From: an uncultured Eubacteriales bacterium
GTDB taxonomy: Bacteria > Bacillota > Clostridia > Christensenellales > Borkfalkiaceae
Length of the DNA: 53,187 bases
Assembly: GCA_900548285.1 (NCBI GenBank)
Contig: URKE01000008.1
Span: 1-53,187 of the forward strand
Reading direction: 5' to 3'
The notes below the pieces were generated by a model. The model ran no database searches, was not told the origin of the DNA, and saw nothing but the letters and a program-made list of their open reading frames with translations. The translations under genes and the position numbers were made by a program. Below, piece by piece: positions 53,122 through 53,187 of the stretch; position 1 is the first letter of the stretch, and each line of letters opens with the position of its first letter.

Positions 53122-53187
53122 GGATTCCGTTCGTTAACTTTAAATTTATTAGTCAGCGTAAAAATGGCGGCGTCGGCAAAATTGCCG
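53122..53187 (+). other. unfinished right edge with a short inverted repeat
   Basis: After the dnaI stop the last 14 bases, CGGCAAAATTGCCG, are a perfect inverted repeat. It may be the start of a terminator whose U run lies beyond the window, or part of the next gene. The two-base loop is too tight for a good hairpin as it stands. Confidence 0.3.

Noticed and set aside
1..53187. CRISPR arrays, tRNA or rRNA genes, insertion sequences, prophage genes
   Set aside because: None was seen on reading both strands. The only tandem repeats of note are those inside glgA and the short promoter-region repeats.

Overview
The window is ordinary-looking chromosome of a Gram-positive, low-to-mid GC bacterium of the Clostridia (Bacillota), probably an uncultured gut-type anaerobe. 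This rests on several things seen here: a B. subtilis-style dnaB-dnaI helicase-loader pair, the ftsK/spoIIIE-rimO-pgsA-cinA-recA gene order, a GlgC plus GlgD type glycogen cluster, an oxygen-sensitive Fe-S serine dehydratase, an NfnAB electron-bifurcating pair, sigma-A promoters often with an extended -10, and strong AGGAGG-type ribosome binding sites. No rRNA, tRNA, insertion sequence, prophage or CRISPR array was seen. Genus-level placement cannot be made from the sequence alone.

Layout. Positions 1-2271 (minus strand) hold nfnA-nfnB, with their own promoter. Positions 2381-8515 (minus) hold a purine salvage and uptake unit: promoter, guanine-class riboswitch, xpt, a BMP-family lipoprotein gene, then the ATPase and two permeases of a nucleoside-type ABC transporter, ending at a terminator. 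A divergent topB (plus) converges on a minus-strand group of an MBL-fold hydrolase, an RlmI-like methyltransferase, sdaA and a C_GCAxxG protein. A solitary plus-strand gene of unknown function (14912-16087) follows. From 16139 to 50414 all 27 recognised genes lie on the minus strand. In transcription order they are a degenerate alpha/beta hydrolase, lepB and a small membrane protein, pepF, dnaB (helicase), tsaC, rpiB, galU, clpC, a TIM-barrel isomerase, pgi, the glycogen genes glgB-glgC-glgD-glgA-glgP, a GH13 enzyme, two base-excision glycosylase genes, tex, acpP, and the ftsK-rimO-pgsA-cinA-recA block. The right end (50771-53121, plus) carries the DnaD/DnaB-like initiation protein and DnaI.

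How they work together. Pgi and GalU sit at the glucose-6-phosphate and glucose-1-phosphate branch point. GlgC/GlgD, GlgA and GlgB build glycogen; GlgP and the GH13 enzyme degrade it. Xpt and the transporter salvage purines under guanine control. DnaB helicase, the DnaD-like protein and DnaI form the helicase-loading set.

Most notable points: two plus-strand genes whose start codons lie exactly where their strong promoters should start transcription (candidate leaderless mRNAs); a riboswitch that probably governs an entire transporter operon; a glycogen synthase with about 130 extra lysine-rich residues encoded by two tandem repeat arrays; an alpha/beta hydrolase with lysine at the nucleophile position; a replication initiation protein with what look like four tandem DnaD-type repeats; a CinA lacking its N-terminal domain; and an unrecognised propeller-like protein with a hydrophobic insert. 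I did not find a clearly new multi-gene system.
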